From assembly GCF_002706795.1 (NCBI RefSeq), contig NZ_CP017705.1, forward strand, positions 1,615,501-1,679,500: DNA of 64,000 bases, given 5' to 3'. Of the stretch, positions 18,382 to 26,668 are shown in pieces (position 1 is the stretch's first letter; every line of letters begins with the position of its first letter). Below the pieces are notes generated by a model that was not told the origin of the DNA, made no database searches, and was given only the letters and a program-made list of their open reading frames with translations. The translations under genes and the position numbers were made by a program. This stretch comes from Brevibacillus laterosporus DSM 25 (GTDB lineage Bacteria; Bacillota; Bacilli; Brevibacillales; Brevibacillaceae).

Positions 18382-19776
18382 CTACTTCACTTGTTTTATT
18401 TGCCTGTCGATTAGCTTCTCCCACTTTTGATAGAAGCTTGATTTACTAATTCCGAGCAGTTTTGCTGCCTCTCGTTTATTTCCCCCAGCAAGTTGTACGG
18501 CCTGTTGCAACGCCTCTCGTTCAGCTTTTGCTAACCACTCCTTGAGGCTAGGAAAGCTACTCTGTAGCATGGGGCTTCCTGGTATGGATGTAGGTAACAG
18601 AATATGTTCGGCCCTAATCCACTTTCCCTCCATCATATGCATGGCACGCTCCAATACATTACGTAATTCTCTGACGTTGCCAGGCCAGCTGTGATAACGT
18701 AACAGCTCCCATACCTCTTCATCCATTCCTTTCACTACAATCCCGGTTGACTCCATCAACTGCTCACGTATAATCTCTACCAAATATGGTAAGTCTTCCA
18801 ACCTATCCCGAAGCGGTGGTATTGTAAGGGTAACAACATGCAAACGATAAAATAAATCCTCGCGAAATTTGCCTGCTTTCATCAAAGCGATCATATCTTT
18901 ATTAGTAGAAGCAATCACTCGTACATTTAGTGATAGTGGCCGACTCGCCCCAACTCGCTCTACTTCTTTTTCTTGTAAAATGCGTAAGATCTTGGCTTGT
19001 AGAGCTAGTGGCATATCCCCAATTTCATCTAAAAGGATTGTACCTCGATCTGCTAGTTCAAACTTACCTTTTTTTCCTTTGCGTAGAGCCCCTGTAAATG
19101 CTCCCTCTTCATATCCAAACAGCTCGGACTCCAATAAATTATCCGGGATAGCCGCACAATTTACACGAATAAATGGTCCCATCGCCCTCTGACTTGCCGC
19201 GTGAATAGCATGCGCAAACAATTCTTTTCCCGTGCCACTCTCTCCTGTAATCAGTACGGTTGTATCGCTGTTAGCAACCTTCATTGCCAGTTCCTTACAT
19301 TTGTTCATTAAGTCGCTGGTGCTCACAATCTGTTCAAAACGATAGGTTGCTCTCAGCTTCCTCTGTAATTCACCTTTATAGTAATCTAATTCTTGTTTTA
19401 ATTGATCTACAGTAGCAGACAAAGCGTGAAGCTGCCGCACATCCTGAAACATAACAGTTCCGAGTACAGCAATCATTTTCTCTTCCCGATAGATAGGGAC
19501 ACGGTTCGCTATCATCTCCCGGCCATTAATACGTTGAACCTCAGCCAGCTCTGCTATGCCAGTTTTGGCTACTACATGCATTCGCGTATTCTCAATAACC
19601 GTCGTAACATGCCTACCGATTGGGTCAGCTATGCCAATAAAATTCCGATATTTATGATTCATCATTAGAATAATCCCCTCTGGATCAGTCACCACTATAC
19701 ATTCATATGCTTTTTCAAATACATCCTCCAATAGTTCTAAATATTCCGACGATAAAACAGAATGGAATGCCATCAT
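18382..19776 (-). CDS. Sigma-54-dependent enhancer-binding regulator with PAS domain
   Basis: 464-residue bacterial enhancer-binding protein that remodels sigma-54 polymerase with ATP. N-terminal PAS domain (about 15-110, [21 protein letters not shown]), short coiled coil (115-145), AAA+ core with Walker A GESGTGKE (178-185), sigma-54 contact loop GAFTGA (225-230), Walker B GTILLDE (245-251), and a C-terminal Fis-type helix-turn-helix [26 protein letters not shown] before the start. Lies just upstream of the gntP-bdh operon and its -24/-12 promoter, so it very probably activates it; the PAS ligand (hydroxybutyrate?) is a guess. Confidence 0.94.
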   Translation of the reverse strand: MMAFHSVLSSEYLELLEDVFEKAYECIVVTDPEGIILMMNHKYRNFIGIADPIGRHVTTVIENTRMHVVAKTGIAELAEVQRINGREMIANRVPIYREEKMIAVLGTVMFQDVRQLHALSATVDQLKQELDYYKGELQRKLRATYRFEQIVSTSDLMNKCKELAMKVANSDTTVLITGESGTGKELFAHAIHAASQRAMGPFIRVNCAAIPDNLLESELFGYEEGAFTGALRKGKKGKFELADRGTILLDEIGDMPLALQAKILRILQEKEVERVGASRPLSLNVRVIASTNKDMIALMKAGKFREDLFYRLHVVTLTIPPLRDRLEDLPYLVEIIREQLMESTGIVVKGMDEEVWELLRYHSWPGNVRELRNVLERAMHMMEGKWIRAEHILLPTSIPGSPMLQSSFPSLKEWLAKAEREALQQAVQLAGGNKREAAKLLGISKSSFYQKWEKLIDRQIKQVK

Positions 19777-20187
19777 TCATCCCCCCTCCTAGAATGCAAC
19801 AACTGATATTATCACATTTTTCTAACAACAACAAATATAAGTTTGTTTTCCTCTTGTATCCACCTCCCTCTTCCTACATTCTTATTATTTCTAGTTTCTT
19901 ACTCTAAATTCTAACATCTAGTTGATTGTTGCATAGTCCAACTCGTGCAAATTACCCTTTTATAGGAGTAAAAAAATTTACAATTCCTTCTATTTTTCAT
20001 CGTTTTATTTACTTCACTCCCCTCCTAAACTTAACAAATGTGCTTTTTTTCTTCCAACTTACCTGTTATCGCTGCCTCTATTTTCTATTATTTTGATCCA
20101 GCTTCATCCCTTTAGCCACTTGAACTCTTCCTAGTTCCTCCTTTTCTCATCAAATTTTAATAGGAATTTTTATCTACTTTTACCAAT

Positions 20188-20373
20188 TATCTACCGCTTT
20201 TTCCTTGCTGGTAACTTTGTTATTCTGAGTTTGCCGAAACTTCCCAAGTCATGAGAAGTACGGGGGATGACTGATGGTGTATGGCTTATGCTAACCGCCT
20301 GGGGTGAATCGCACATGGATGCTGCGTAGGTTTGTATCCTCAATCCGAACCCGACAACTAACCTCGTAGGTAA
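20188..20373 (+). ncRNA. c-di-AMP riboswitch (ydaO-yuaA type)
   Basis: The leader carries the conserved blocks of the ydaO/yuaA class in order: TTTGCCGAAAC (20230-20240), ACGGGGGATGACTGA (20260-20274), GGGGTGAATCGC (20301-20312) and CCCGACAACTAACCTCGTAGG (20350-20370). The class binds cyclic di-AMP and usually controls cell-wall hydrolases and osmolyte transport. Ends are approximate. It stops about 4 bases before the AAAGGAG of the CAP-protein gene with no terminator hairpin between them. The remaining gap 19777-20187 is very T-rich and shows nothing else recognisable. Confidence 0.88.
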
Positions 20374-20392
20374 AAAAAAGGAGCGATGAGAA

Positions 20393-21208
20393 GTGAAGAA
20401 AAAATGGATGTCTAAAACAGTATTTGCATTGGCAGTAGGAATGGCAGTAAGCGGTATCGCTACGTCTGCATTTGCTGCTTCTCCAGATTGCACGGTGAAA
20501 AAGTTACCGATCCAAAAAGGTACTGCTAACCTTGATCTGAATGCATTGCCTGATTTACTTAAACAGAAGCAAGGAAACTCTAAGGATTGTCTTCCTACCG
20601 ATGTATTAAATAGCCTTTTAAATCAAAATTCGGATAAGGGAAAATCCATCGTCGATCAATTGAAAAACATTGAAGATTGCGACATTGAATTACCTTCTAA
20701 ATCAAAGGGTAAAGACAGATGGGCTGACAAAGAGACTTCTAAAAAGGATTCCGATAAAGCTTCTGTAGACGAACAGAAAAAACCTTCCATCAAAGAGCCA
20801 GTAAAAGATAGCGATTCAAAAGAGAACGTATCTTCTGAAGCAAGCGCAATGGTGAACGAAGTAGTAGATATCGTAAACCAGGAGCGTGCAAAGGCTGGTC
20901 TGAAACCACTTAGCATGGATAAAGAACTATCTAAAATGGCAACAGACAAAGCAAAAGACATGGCACAAAACAATTATTTTGATCATGACAGCCCAACTTT
21001 CGGATCTCCATTCGACATGATGAAGCAGTATGACATTTCTTTCCGTACAGCTGGTGAAAACATCGCTGAGGGACAACGTTCTGCAGAAGAAGTTATGAAA
21101 GACTGGATGGGTAGCGACGGACACCGTAGAAACATTATGGATTCTTCCTTTACAAAAATCGGAGTAGGATACTATAACGGTTACTGGGTACAAGAATTCA
21201 TCGGATAA
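20393..21208 (+). CDS. Secreted CAP/SCP-domain protein (YkwD-like)
   Basis: 271-residue exported protein. Signal peptide with AFA-AS cleavage (about residue 28), a low-complexity Lys/Ser/Asp linker (100-150), then a CAP (cysteine-rich secretory/SCP) domain from about 155: VNQERAKAGLKPLSMDKELSKMA, FDHDSPTFGSPFDMM, AGENIAEGQRSAEEVMKDWMGSDGHRRNIMD, IGVGYYNGYWVQEF. Start is GTG at 20393 with AAAGGAG upstream; the nearby ATG at 20385 is in another frame. Preceded by a c-di-AMP riboswitch, which ties it to cell-wall homeostasis. Biochemical activity of bacterial CAP proteins is not settled. Confidence 0.9.
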   Translation: MKKKWMSKTVFALAVGMAVSGIATSAFAASPDCTVKKLPIQKGTANLDLNALPDLLKQKQGNSKDCLPTDVLNSLLNQNSDKGKSIVDQLKNIEDCDIELPSKSKGKDRWADKETSKKDSDKASVDEQKKPSIKEPVKDSDSKENVSSEASAMVNEVVDIVNQERAKAGLKPLSMDKELSKMATDKAKDMAQNNYFDHDSPTFGSPFDMMKQYDISFRTAGENIAEGQRSAEEVMKDWMGSDGHRRNIMDSSFTKIGVGYYNGYWVQEFIG

Positions 21209-21261
21209 ACCACTTATTTCGGAATAGAGGATCAATAAAATCCCTATCCATGTTATCTCAT

Positions 21262-21296
21262 AAAGACAGACGAAACTCCTCATTTCGTCTGTCTTT
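21262..21296 (+). terminator. Terminator of the CAP-protein gene
   Basis: Fourteen-bp perfect stem AAAGACAGACGAAA / TTTCGTCTGTCTTT, 7-base loop, continuing into a run of T. Confidence 0.92.
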
Positions 21297-21398
21297 TTTT
21301 TATGCTTATAGGGCTTTATTGATTTTGTATAACTGGACAAGATAATGTATTACTAGGAAACAAAGGAGAAACCTGTGTCCAAACCGGAGGAATCTGTT

Positions 21399-22241
21399 AT
21401 GAAAAATCGATTTACAATTGGCAAGATGGCTCGTATGCACCGGATCGCCGAATCAACGCTTCGCTATTATGATGAAAAAGGCATTTTTCAGCCTAAAAGT
21501 ATTGATCAGAAAACACAATACCGTTACTACACAATTGATCAATTTTCTACTTTAACTTCTATTAAGTTTTTTCGCCATTTAGGTATTCCACTCCAAGAGA
21601 TTAAAAGATTTATGGATGAACGTACCCCAGATCTAGCTTTGGACATCCTAGAAAAACAAAGAACATCGCTTAAACAAAAACAACAGGAAATCGCCTACAT
21701 GCTAAATCGCTTGGAAAGTAAGATCACAACCATCAAACAAGGCGTAGATAAACCGGATGATTCCGTCGTATTTAAAGATTTACCGAAGCGCTATATTCAC
21801 TCCATAGTCGTAGAAGCAGACCTCTCTGATGAAGAGTTTGAGTATCACCTTAATACATTACAAAGTGATCTTCAGCTTTTAGAGGTATCATTATTTGCTG
21901 GCGATATTGGTACTTCTGTGTCCAAATCCTCCATCCTAAAAGGGGAATATCAAGATTACAATAGTTTATTTATCATGATTGATGATCTTCCGGTTGATAA
22001 AGAGCGCTATGCCAGTATTCCAGCTGGTTTGTACGCATGTACCATGCATTATGGACCTTACGAACAGCTCGATCAGTCCTATGAACGCCTCCTTTCAGCA
22101 ATCAGAAGGCGTAATTATGAGATTACTGATAAATCCTATGAGCTAGGCATTGTAGATTTATCTATCACCAGTGAATCCGATGAATTTGTTACTGAAATCC
22201 AAATTCCAATCCAACCCTCTACCTCCCTTATAACTGACTGA
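21399..22241 (+). CDS. MerR-family regulator with GyrI-like effector domain
   Basis: About 280-residue BmrR/BltR-type activator. N-terminal winged helix FTIGKMARMHRIAESTLRYYDEKGIF...YRYYTIDQF, a dimerising coiled coil (about 75-115) and a C-terminal GyrI-like drug-binding domain (GLYACTMHYGPYEQLDQSYERLLSAI). Two starts are possible: GTG at 21375 with AAAGGAG, and ATG at 21399 with GGAGG 8 bases upstream; the latter gives the usual MerR N-terminus. Directly upstream of the MATE pump, whose promoter has MerR-type geometry. Confidence 0.88.
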   Translation: MKNRFTIGKMARMHRIAESTLRYYDEKGIFQPKSIDQKTQYRYYTIDQFSTLTSIKFFRHLGIPLQEIKRFMDERTPDLALDILEKQRTSLKQKQQEIAYMLNRLESKITTIKQGVDKPDDSVVFKDLPKRYIHSIVVEADLSDEEFEYHLNTLQSDLQLLEVSLFAGDIGTSVSKSSILKGEYQDYNSLFIMIDDLPVDKERYASIPAGLYACTMHYGPYEQLDQSYERLLSAIRRRNYEITDKSYELGIVDLSITSESDEFVTEIQIPIQPSTSLITD

Positions 22242-22289
22242 TTTCAAATAAATTTATTGACTGACAAACAAAAAAATTTTTGCGCCCCC

Positions 22290-22320
22290 TTGAGCTTCAA
22301 GTAGCTTGAAGGTTTACAAT
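22290..22320 (+). promoter_or_regulatory. MerR-type promoter/operator of the MATE gene
   Basis: -35 TTGAGC (22290-22295) and -10 TACAAT (22315-22320) are separated by 19 bases, the over-long spacer that MerR activators correct by DNA distortion. The spacer holds a perfect 7-bp inverted repeat CTTCAAG-TAG-CTTGAAG (22295-22311). Confidence 0.85.
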
Positions 22321-22346
22321 AAGAGCTATCACAAGGAGGTCGTATT

Positions 22347-23708
22347 ATGACAGACGCAGCAATTAAACTAAGGGAGACCCCCGTGCCAAAGCTATTCATC
22401 TCGTATCTCATCCCTTCTGTACTCGGCATGCTACTTATGTCGATTAATATTTTTGTGGATGGGGTATTTGTCAGTCGGGGGGTAGGGCCAGAAGGACTAG
22501 CTGGGGTAAACATCTCCGTACCCGCCTTTTCCATCTTCCTTTCTATCTCTCTTTGGATCGGAATGGGTGGAGCTACTCTCTATTCAGCTGCCTTGGGAAG
22601 AAATGAAGTAACACACGCTCGCCAGATTTTTACTCAATCTTTTACACTGGCAATTCTATTGGTTAGTCTAATAATGGTCGTTTGCTTAACAAATATTGAA
22701 CAAATTGCCTATATTTTTGGAGCTGACAAGGCAATCTTGCCTTATGTACTTGATTATTTACGTGTGCTGTTAACTTTCGGGATGGTTTATGTATTAGAAA
22801 ACATCTTGAGCATTTTTATCCGTAATGACGGAAACCCCAAGCTAGCAATGATGGGCCTAATTGTCACATCGGTCCTTAATATAATATTTAACTATATCTT
22901 TATTTTCATGATGGGGATGGGTGTAAAAGGGGCAGCCTATGCTACGATATTATCGGCTGCTATTGGTTTTTTAGTTCTACTTACTCACTTTTGTAAGAAA
23001 GGTAGCACATTGCGTTTTGTGGCCTTCCGATTTCAGCTAAAGGAAATTGGGCAAATAGTAAATATTGGCTTCCCTAGCTTTATTGCTGAGAGTACCATCG
23101 CGATCACTACATTGGCATACAACCTAGCTTTCATGAAATATCTGGGTGCACAGGGTGTTGCAGCATATGCCATCGTCAATTATATTCATGCCATGCTATT
23201 GCTATTGTTCATGGGGGTAGGGGCGGCTCTTCAACCAATTGCAAGCTTTCATTATGGCGCAAGATTAAGTGAACGATTGCGAGCTAGCTTACGTTTAACA
23301 GTAAAAACTGGTTGGATTTTTGGAGTAGCTGCCTTACTTTTTGGAGTTTTGTTTTCAAATGTATTTATCATGTTGTTTGACATTCAATCTAAAGAGTTGA
23401 TTCAAATCACCGTGAACGGGATGAATCTATTTTTTGTCAACTATCTTTTCTTAGGATATAATCTGGTATATGGAGAGTACTTCCAAGCCATACAGAAGAT
23501 ACGTAAATCACTATGGATTATATTAACCCGTGGTGTCCTGCTGGTTATTCCTCTGTTGTTTATCCTACCTAAATGGTTCGGGGTAAATGGTATTTGGCTG
23601 GCAGTACCTATTGCAGAAGCCCTGACGGCATTAGGGGTTAGTATGTTGAATCGCAAAACACCACCAGTTCCACAATTCACAAAACAGGAAACAGAAGTTA
23701 CTTTGTAA
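22347..23708 (+). CDS. MATE-family multidrug efflux pump
   Basis: 453-residue transporter of the MATE superfamily (MepA/NorM type), exporting cationic drugs by H+ or Na+ antiport. Twelve hydrophobic segments; the two halves start similarly (PVPKLFISYLIPSVLGMLLMSINIFVDGVFVSRGVGPEGLAGVNI and IVNIGFPSFIAESTIAITTLAYNLAFMKYLG). AAGGAGG before the ATG. Controlled in all likelihood by the MerR regulator just upstream. Confidence 0.9.
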   Translation: MTDAAIKLRETPVPKLFISYLIPSVLGMLLMSINIFVDGVFVSRGVGPEGLAGVNISVPAFSIFLSISLWIGMGGATLYSAALGRNEVTHARQIFTQSFTLAILLVSLIMVVCLTNIEQIAYIFGADKAILPYVLDYLRVLLTFGMVYVLENILSIFIRNDGNPKLAMMGLIVTSVLNIIFNYIFIFMMGMGVKGAAYATILSAAIGFLVLLTHFCKKGSTLRFVAFRFQLKEIGQIVNIGFPSFIAESTIAITTLAYNLAFMKYLGAQGVAAYAIVNYIHAMLLLLFMGVGAALQPIASFHYGARLSERLRASLRLTVKTGWIFGVAALLFGVLFSNVFIMLFDIQSKELIQITVNGMNLFFVNYLFLGYNLVYGEYFQAIQKIRKSLWIILTRGVLLVIPLLFILPKWFGVNGIWLAVPIAEALTALGVSMLNRKTPPVPQFTKQETEVTL

Positions 23709-23715
23709 AAAAGCC

Positions 23716-23749
23716 AAAAAAGGTAGCGCTAGTAAGTGCTACCTTTTTT
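23716..23749 (+). terminator. Terminator of the MATE gene
   Basis: Twelve-bp stem AAAAAAGGTAGC / GCTACCTTTTTT, 10-base loop. A/T ends could also serve the convergent uhpT-like gene. Confidence 0.9.
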
Positions 23750-23862
23750 ATATGCATTCAAGCTGTAGAGTGCATCTGGTGCTTTTGGTTCTGCTCTAGT
23801 GTTTTTCGTATGGGATATAAGCTTAAAGCCCGAACTCTCTTGTTCAGAATTCGGGCCATTTT

Positions 23863-25230
23863 TTATAATTCTGAGGCTTCCTGTTTCTTGTTGCGTTCTA
23901 GCTCTTTTGCCCCTAAATGGGTCAATATACAGAAAATAATGCAGCAGACAACAGCAGACAATAGTACATAGAAACCACCATTCCAGCCTACTTTGTCAAC
24001 CATCACACCAAAGAGGGTAGTACCTAAAGATGCACCCAAGATATAGCTCATAAAGCCCCGTAAACCAACCGCGGAACCAACCGCAAAAGGTGGTACTACC
24101 TCCAGAGTTTGTACGGAAGCCAGAAATTGTGGAACGTAAATCAGACAACCAATTATCGCGGCAAAGACCGTAGTTGCAAATAAAGTACCACTTTGCCAGT
24201 AGCCAATTATACAGAAGAAAATTAACACCATAGCAATGATAGCTGGTGGCATGCGATATCCCTTGAAAAACTTGTCCGAAAGATAACCAACCAAGAGAGT
24301 GGACGGAATGGCTGCCCATTCAAAAAATAAAAAGGCAACGCTCATTTCTACTTTGGTGAAATGTTTTACATTCAACAGATAAATTGGCAACCAACTTATA
24401 ATGCCAAAACGAACCATATATACAAAAACGTCTACAAAGGAAACAAACCATGCATTTTTATTGCATAATACATAATTTTTGAAGATTTGCCAGACAGTCA
24501 TATCCTCTGGCGGTTTGGAATCAGCTCTTTGTTGCAAAGTCGAGTCCAGCTCATCCTTGATGATTTCGTTTAAAGGCGGCAATCCTTCGTTTACCGGGGA
24601 ACCCTTTGTCAAGGCTAATACAACCATGGCAAAAACGATAGCAACCGCTGCCGGTACTTGGTAGCTTGCTGCTTGCCATTGGTCGGATCCAAGCATAGCA
24701 AAGCCGACGCCAACGATAGGTGCTACGATACCACCACCCAAATTATGCGATATATTCCAGATGGCGCCGACAAAACCTCTCTCCTTACGAGGAAACCAGT
24801 TTGCGATGGTAATAAAGCTAGGCCCTACTCCCATTCCCTGAAAAATACCGTTCAGTACAACGAGAGCGGCAAACATCCAGAATGCCGTCGTAAATCCCAT
24901 CATTATATTGACCAGTCCGCACATAAGCAAACCAAGCGCCATATACCTTTTAGGATCTGCTTTATCCGCAAGACTGCTCATGAATCCCTTGCTAATTCCA
25001 TACGCAATTAGCAGACAACTGCTTAACAGTCCAACTTCTGTAGCACTAAGGTGGAGTTGCTCTTTTAGATAAGGAGTAGATAATGCAAAGTTATTGCGGA
25101 CAATATAATAAGCCATGTAACCAAAAAAAACACCAACTAATGATTGCAATCGGAAGAGCTTATAGGTTTTTTGAATATGTTCTGTCGCTATTTTTGTAGT
25201 ATTGATCTTCGGCTTTAAAAATGAAATCAT
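23863..25230 (-). CDS. uhpT: Hexose-phosphate:phosphate antiporter, UhpT-like (MFS)
   Basis: 455-residue major facilitator protein of the organophosphate:phosphate antiporter family (UhpT/GlpT). The family N-terminus is clear: GVFFGYMAYYIVRNNFALSTPYLKEQLHLS, followed by GISKGFMSSLADKADPKRYMALGL and GIFQGMGVGPSFITIANWFPRKERGFVGAIWNISHNLGGG. Twelve hydrophobic segments. UhpT rather than GlpT is favoured by the divergent sensing cassette (lipoprotein, kinase, regulator), which in Staphylococcus (HptARS) controls hexose-phosphate uptake. Substrate exact identity is inferred. Confidence 0.85.
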   Translation of the reverse strand: MISFLKPKINTTKIATEHIQKTYKLFRLQSLVGVFFGYMAYYIVRNNFALSTPYLKEQLHLSATEVGLLSSCLLIAYGISKGFMSSLADKADPKRYMALGLLMCGLVNIMMGFTTAFWMFAALVVLNGIFQGMGVGPSFITIANWFPRKERGFVGAIWNISHNLGGGIVAPIVGVGFAMLGSDQWQAASYQVPAAVAIVFAMVVLALTKGSPVNEGLPPLNEIIKDELDSTLQQRADSKPPEDMTVWQIFKNYVLCNKNAWFVSFVDVFVYMVRFGIISWLPIYLLNVKHFTKVEMSVAFLFFEWAAIPSTLLVGYLSDKFFKGYRMPPAIIAMVLIFFCIIGYWQSGTLFATTVFAAIIGCLIYVPQFLASVQTLEVVPPFAVGSAVGLRGFMSYILGASLGTTLFGVMVDKVGWNGGFYVLLSAVVCCIIFCILTHLGAKELERNKKQEASEL

Positions 25231-25759
25231 ACCATCAACCTCAATTCTTAGCTGTTATGAATAGGACATAAATAGATAACCATCGTTTTTTGGTTTTTGT
25301 GCTAGTACACATAACCTTTCTTTAGCGAAAATATTTGTATTAATCTCTATAACCTTTACCTGTTTCAAGTTAGATGTGAATGAAAATTTCAGCTGATCAC
25401 TGGATTTATGATAGTGCTTTCAAAAATGCTTAGCGTCATATTAACCTCCTTGTTTTTTATTATCGTGTAAATTTACGTTGTAAAAATATCAGCAAACATC
25501 TGATTTTTTTGTAAGATATTTTAGGAGGTCTTGTCAGAAATATTCCTATACGAGATGTACCGAAATTTGCTACAGATTTAAAAAAGCTTTCTTTACTTGA
25601 TTACTCTAAAGATCATGTACACTATCCTGTAAATACTGGGGTATAGGTAGTCATAGAGGATGTGCTATACTTGGAGCACTACATGCAATCCAGAGATTAC
25701 TACCCCCGAGTTGATTCGTTATTTTTGTTTGAAGTTCCCTATAAAGAATGGAGAAAAGC
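25231..25759. promoter_or_regulatory. Divergent control region of the uhpT-like gene and its sensor cassette
   Basis: About 530 bp. It contains three ATAACC copies at 25276, 25311 and 25349 (the last two as ATAACCTTT, 38 bp apart) and a palindrome GTAAATTTAC at 25467-25476. These are candidate sites for the NarL-type regulator but none is proven. Also holds the 37-codon open fragment at 25533-25646. Confidence 0.35.
25533..25646 (+). pseudogene. Short open reading fragment without start codon
   Basis: Open frame of 37 codons ending in TAG that reads like protein (VRNIPIRDVPKFATDLKKLS... to HYPVNTGV), but with no usable start codon; a stop lies 7 codons upstream in the same frame. AGGAGG at 25523-25528 is not placed for any start. 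Possibly the tail of a decayed gene; origin not recognised. Confidence 0.25.
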
Positions 25760-26668
25760 ATGATAAGGACGCTGAGAATACTACTTATTATTTTGCTTAC
25801 GTTACTTGCGTCAGGATGCCAGAACAAAAATTCAAATTATCAAATTGTTTTTTCTGAGTCTGATGTTACGCCCGTTACTTCCCAAAATAGCGAACCTTTC
25901 CCGATACGAGTGGCAATTTCAAGTGTACTATCGCCGAGTGATACGGTTATGTACTACAGAAAAATTGCAGATTATCTGGGTGAGAAACTCAATAGGCCAG
26001 CAATTCTTATTCAGCGCAAGAGTTACCATGAATTAAGCATGCTAATGATGAACGGTGGTGCTGACATAGCCTTGCTTTCATCGGGTGCGTATTTAACTTA
26101 CAAACAAGTCGAGGGATTTGAAGCAATTGCAATGCAGGAGCGAATGGGAGTACCGTACTATTATGGTTATCTTGTTGTAAATCGTGACAGCAATATTATA
26201 GATATCAATAATTTAAGAGGAAAAAGTGTCGCCATTACCGATCCCACCAGTTATTCCAGTTATATTTTTGTAAGCGAAAAGTTAGCTGATTTTGGTGAAA
26301 CTCCGGAGCATTTCTTTGGCAGCTATGTTTATACGTACAATCATGAAAACTCTCTGAAAGCAGTAATAGATAGGGTTGTTGATGCTGCTGCTGTGAATAG
26401 TTTGGTTTACGAACAAGCCAAACTAAAAAATCCTGAATTAGCAGATACGTTACAAATTATTGCTAAGTCAGAGCCAACAGGTACCAGTCCAGTGGTAATC
26501 AGTAGCAGTTTACCAGATGAAGAAAAGAAAATTATTAGAGAGAGTTTTTTAACCATTCACGAGCAAGAAACCATAAAACCAGCGTTGCAGGGTTTATGCA
26601 TTGATCGATTTGTTCCTTTTGATCCGCAATTATATGACACCGCTTACAGTACAGGGTTTTATAAATGA
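25760..26668 (+). CDS. PhnD-like sensor lipoprotein (HptA-like)
   Basis: 302-residue periplasmic-binding-type lipoprotein; lipobox LASGC at about residue 20. Fold of the PhnD/phosphate-phosphonate receptor family: FPIRVAISSVLSPSDTVMYYRKIADYLGEKL, GGADIALLSSGAYLTY, DINNLRGKSVAITDPTSYSSYIF, GTSPVVISSSLP. ATG at 25748 lacks a ribosome binding site; GGAG before 25760 is better. No permease or ATPase follows; instead it overlaps a histidine kinase by 4 bases, so it most likely serves as a ligand sensor for the kinase, as HptA does for HptS, rather than as a transporter receptor. Confidence 0.85.
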   Translation: MIRTLRILLIILLTLLASGCQNKNSNYQIVFSESDVTPVTSQNSEPFPIRVAISSVLSPSDTVMYYRKIADYLGEKLNRPAILIQRKSYHELSMLMMNGGADIALLSSGAYLTYKQVEGFEAIAMQERMGVPYYYGYLVVNRDSNIIDINNLRGKSVAITDPTSYSSYIFVSEKLADFGETPEHFFGSYVYTYNHENSLKAVIDRVVDAAAVNSLVYEQAKLKNPELADTLQIIAKSEPTGTSPVVISSSLPDEEKKIIRESFLTIHEQETIKPALQGLCIDRFVPFDPQLYDTAYSTGFYK

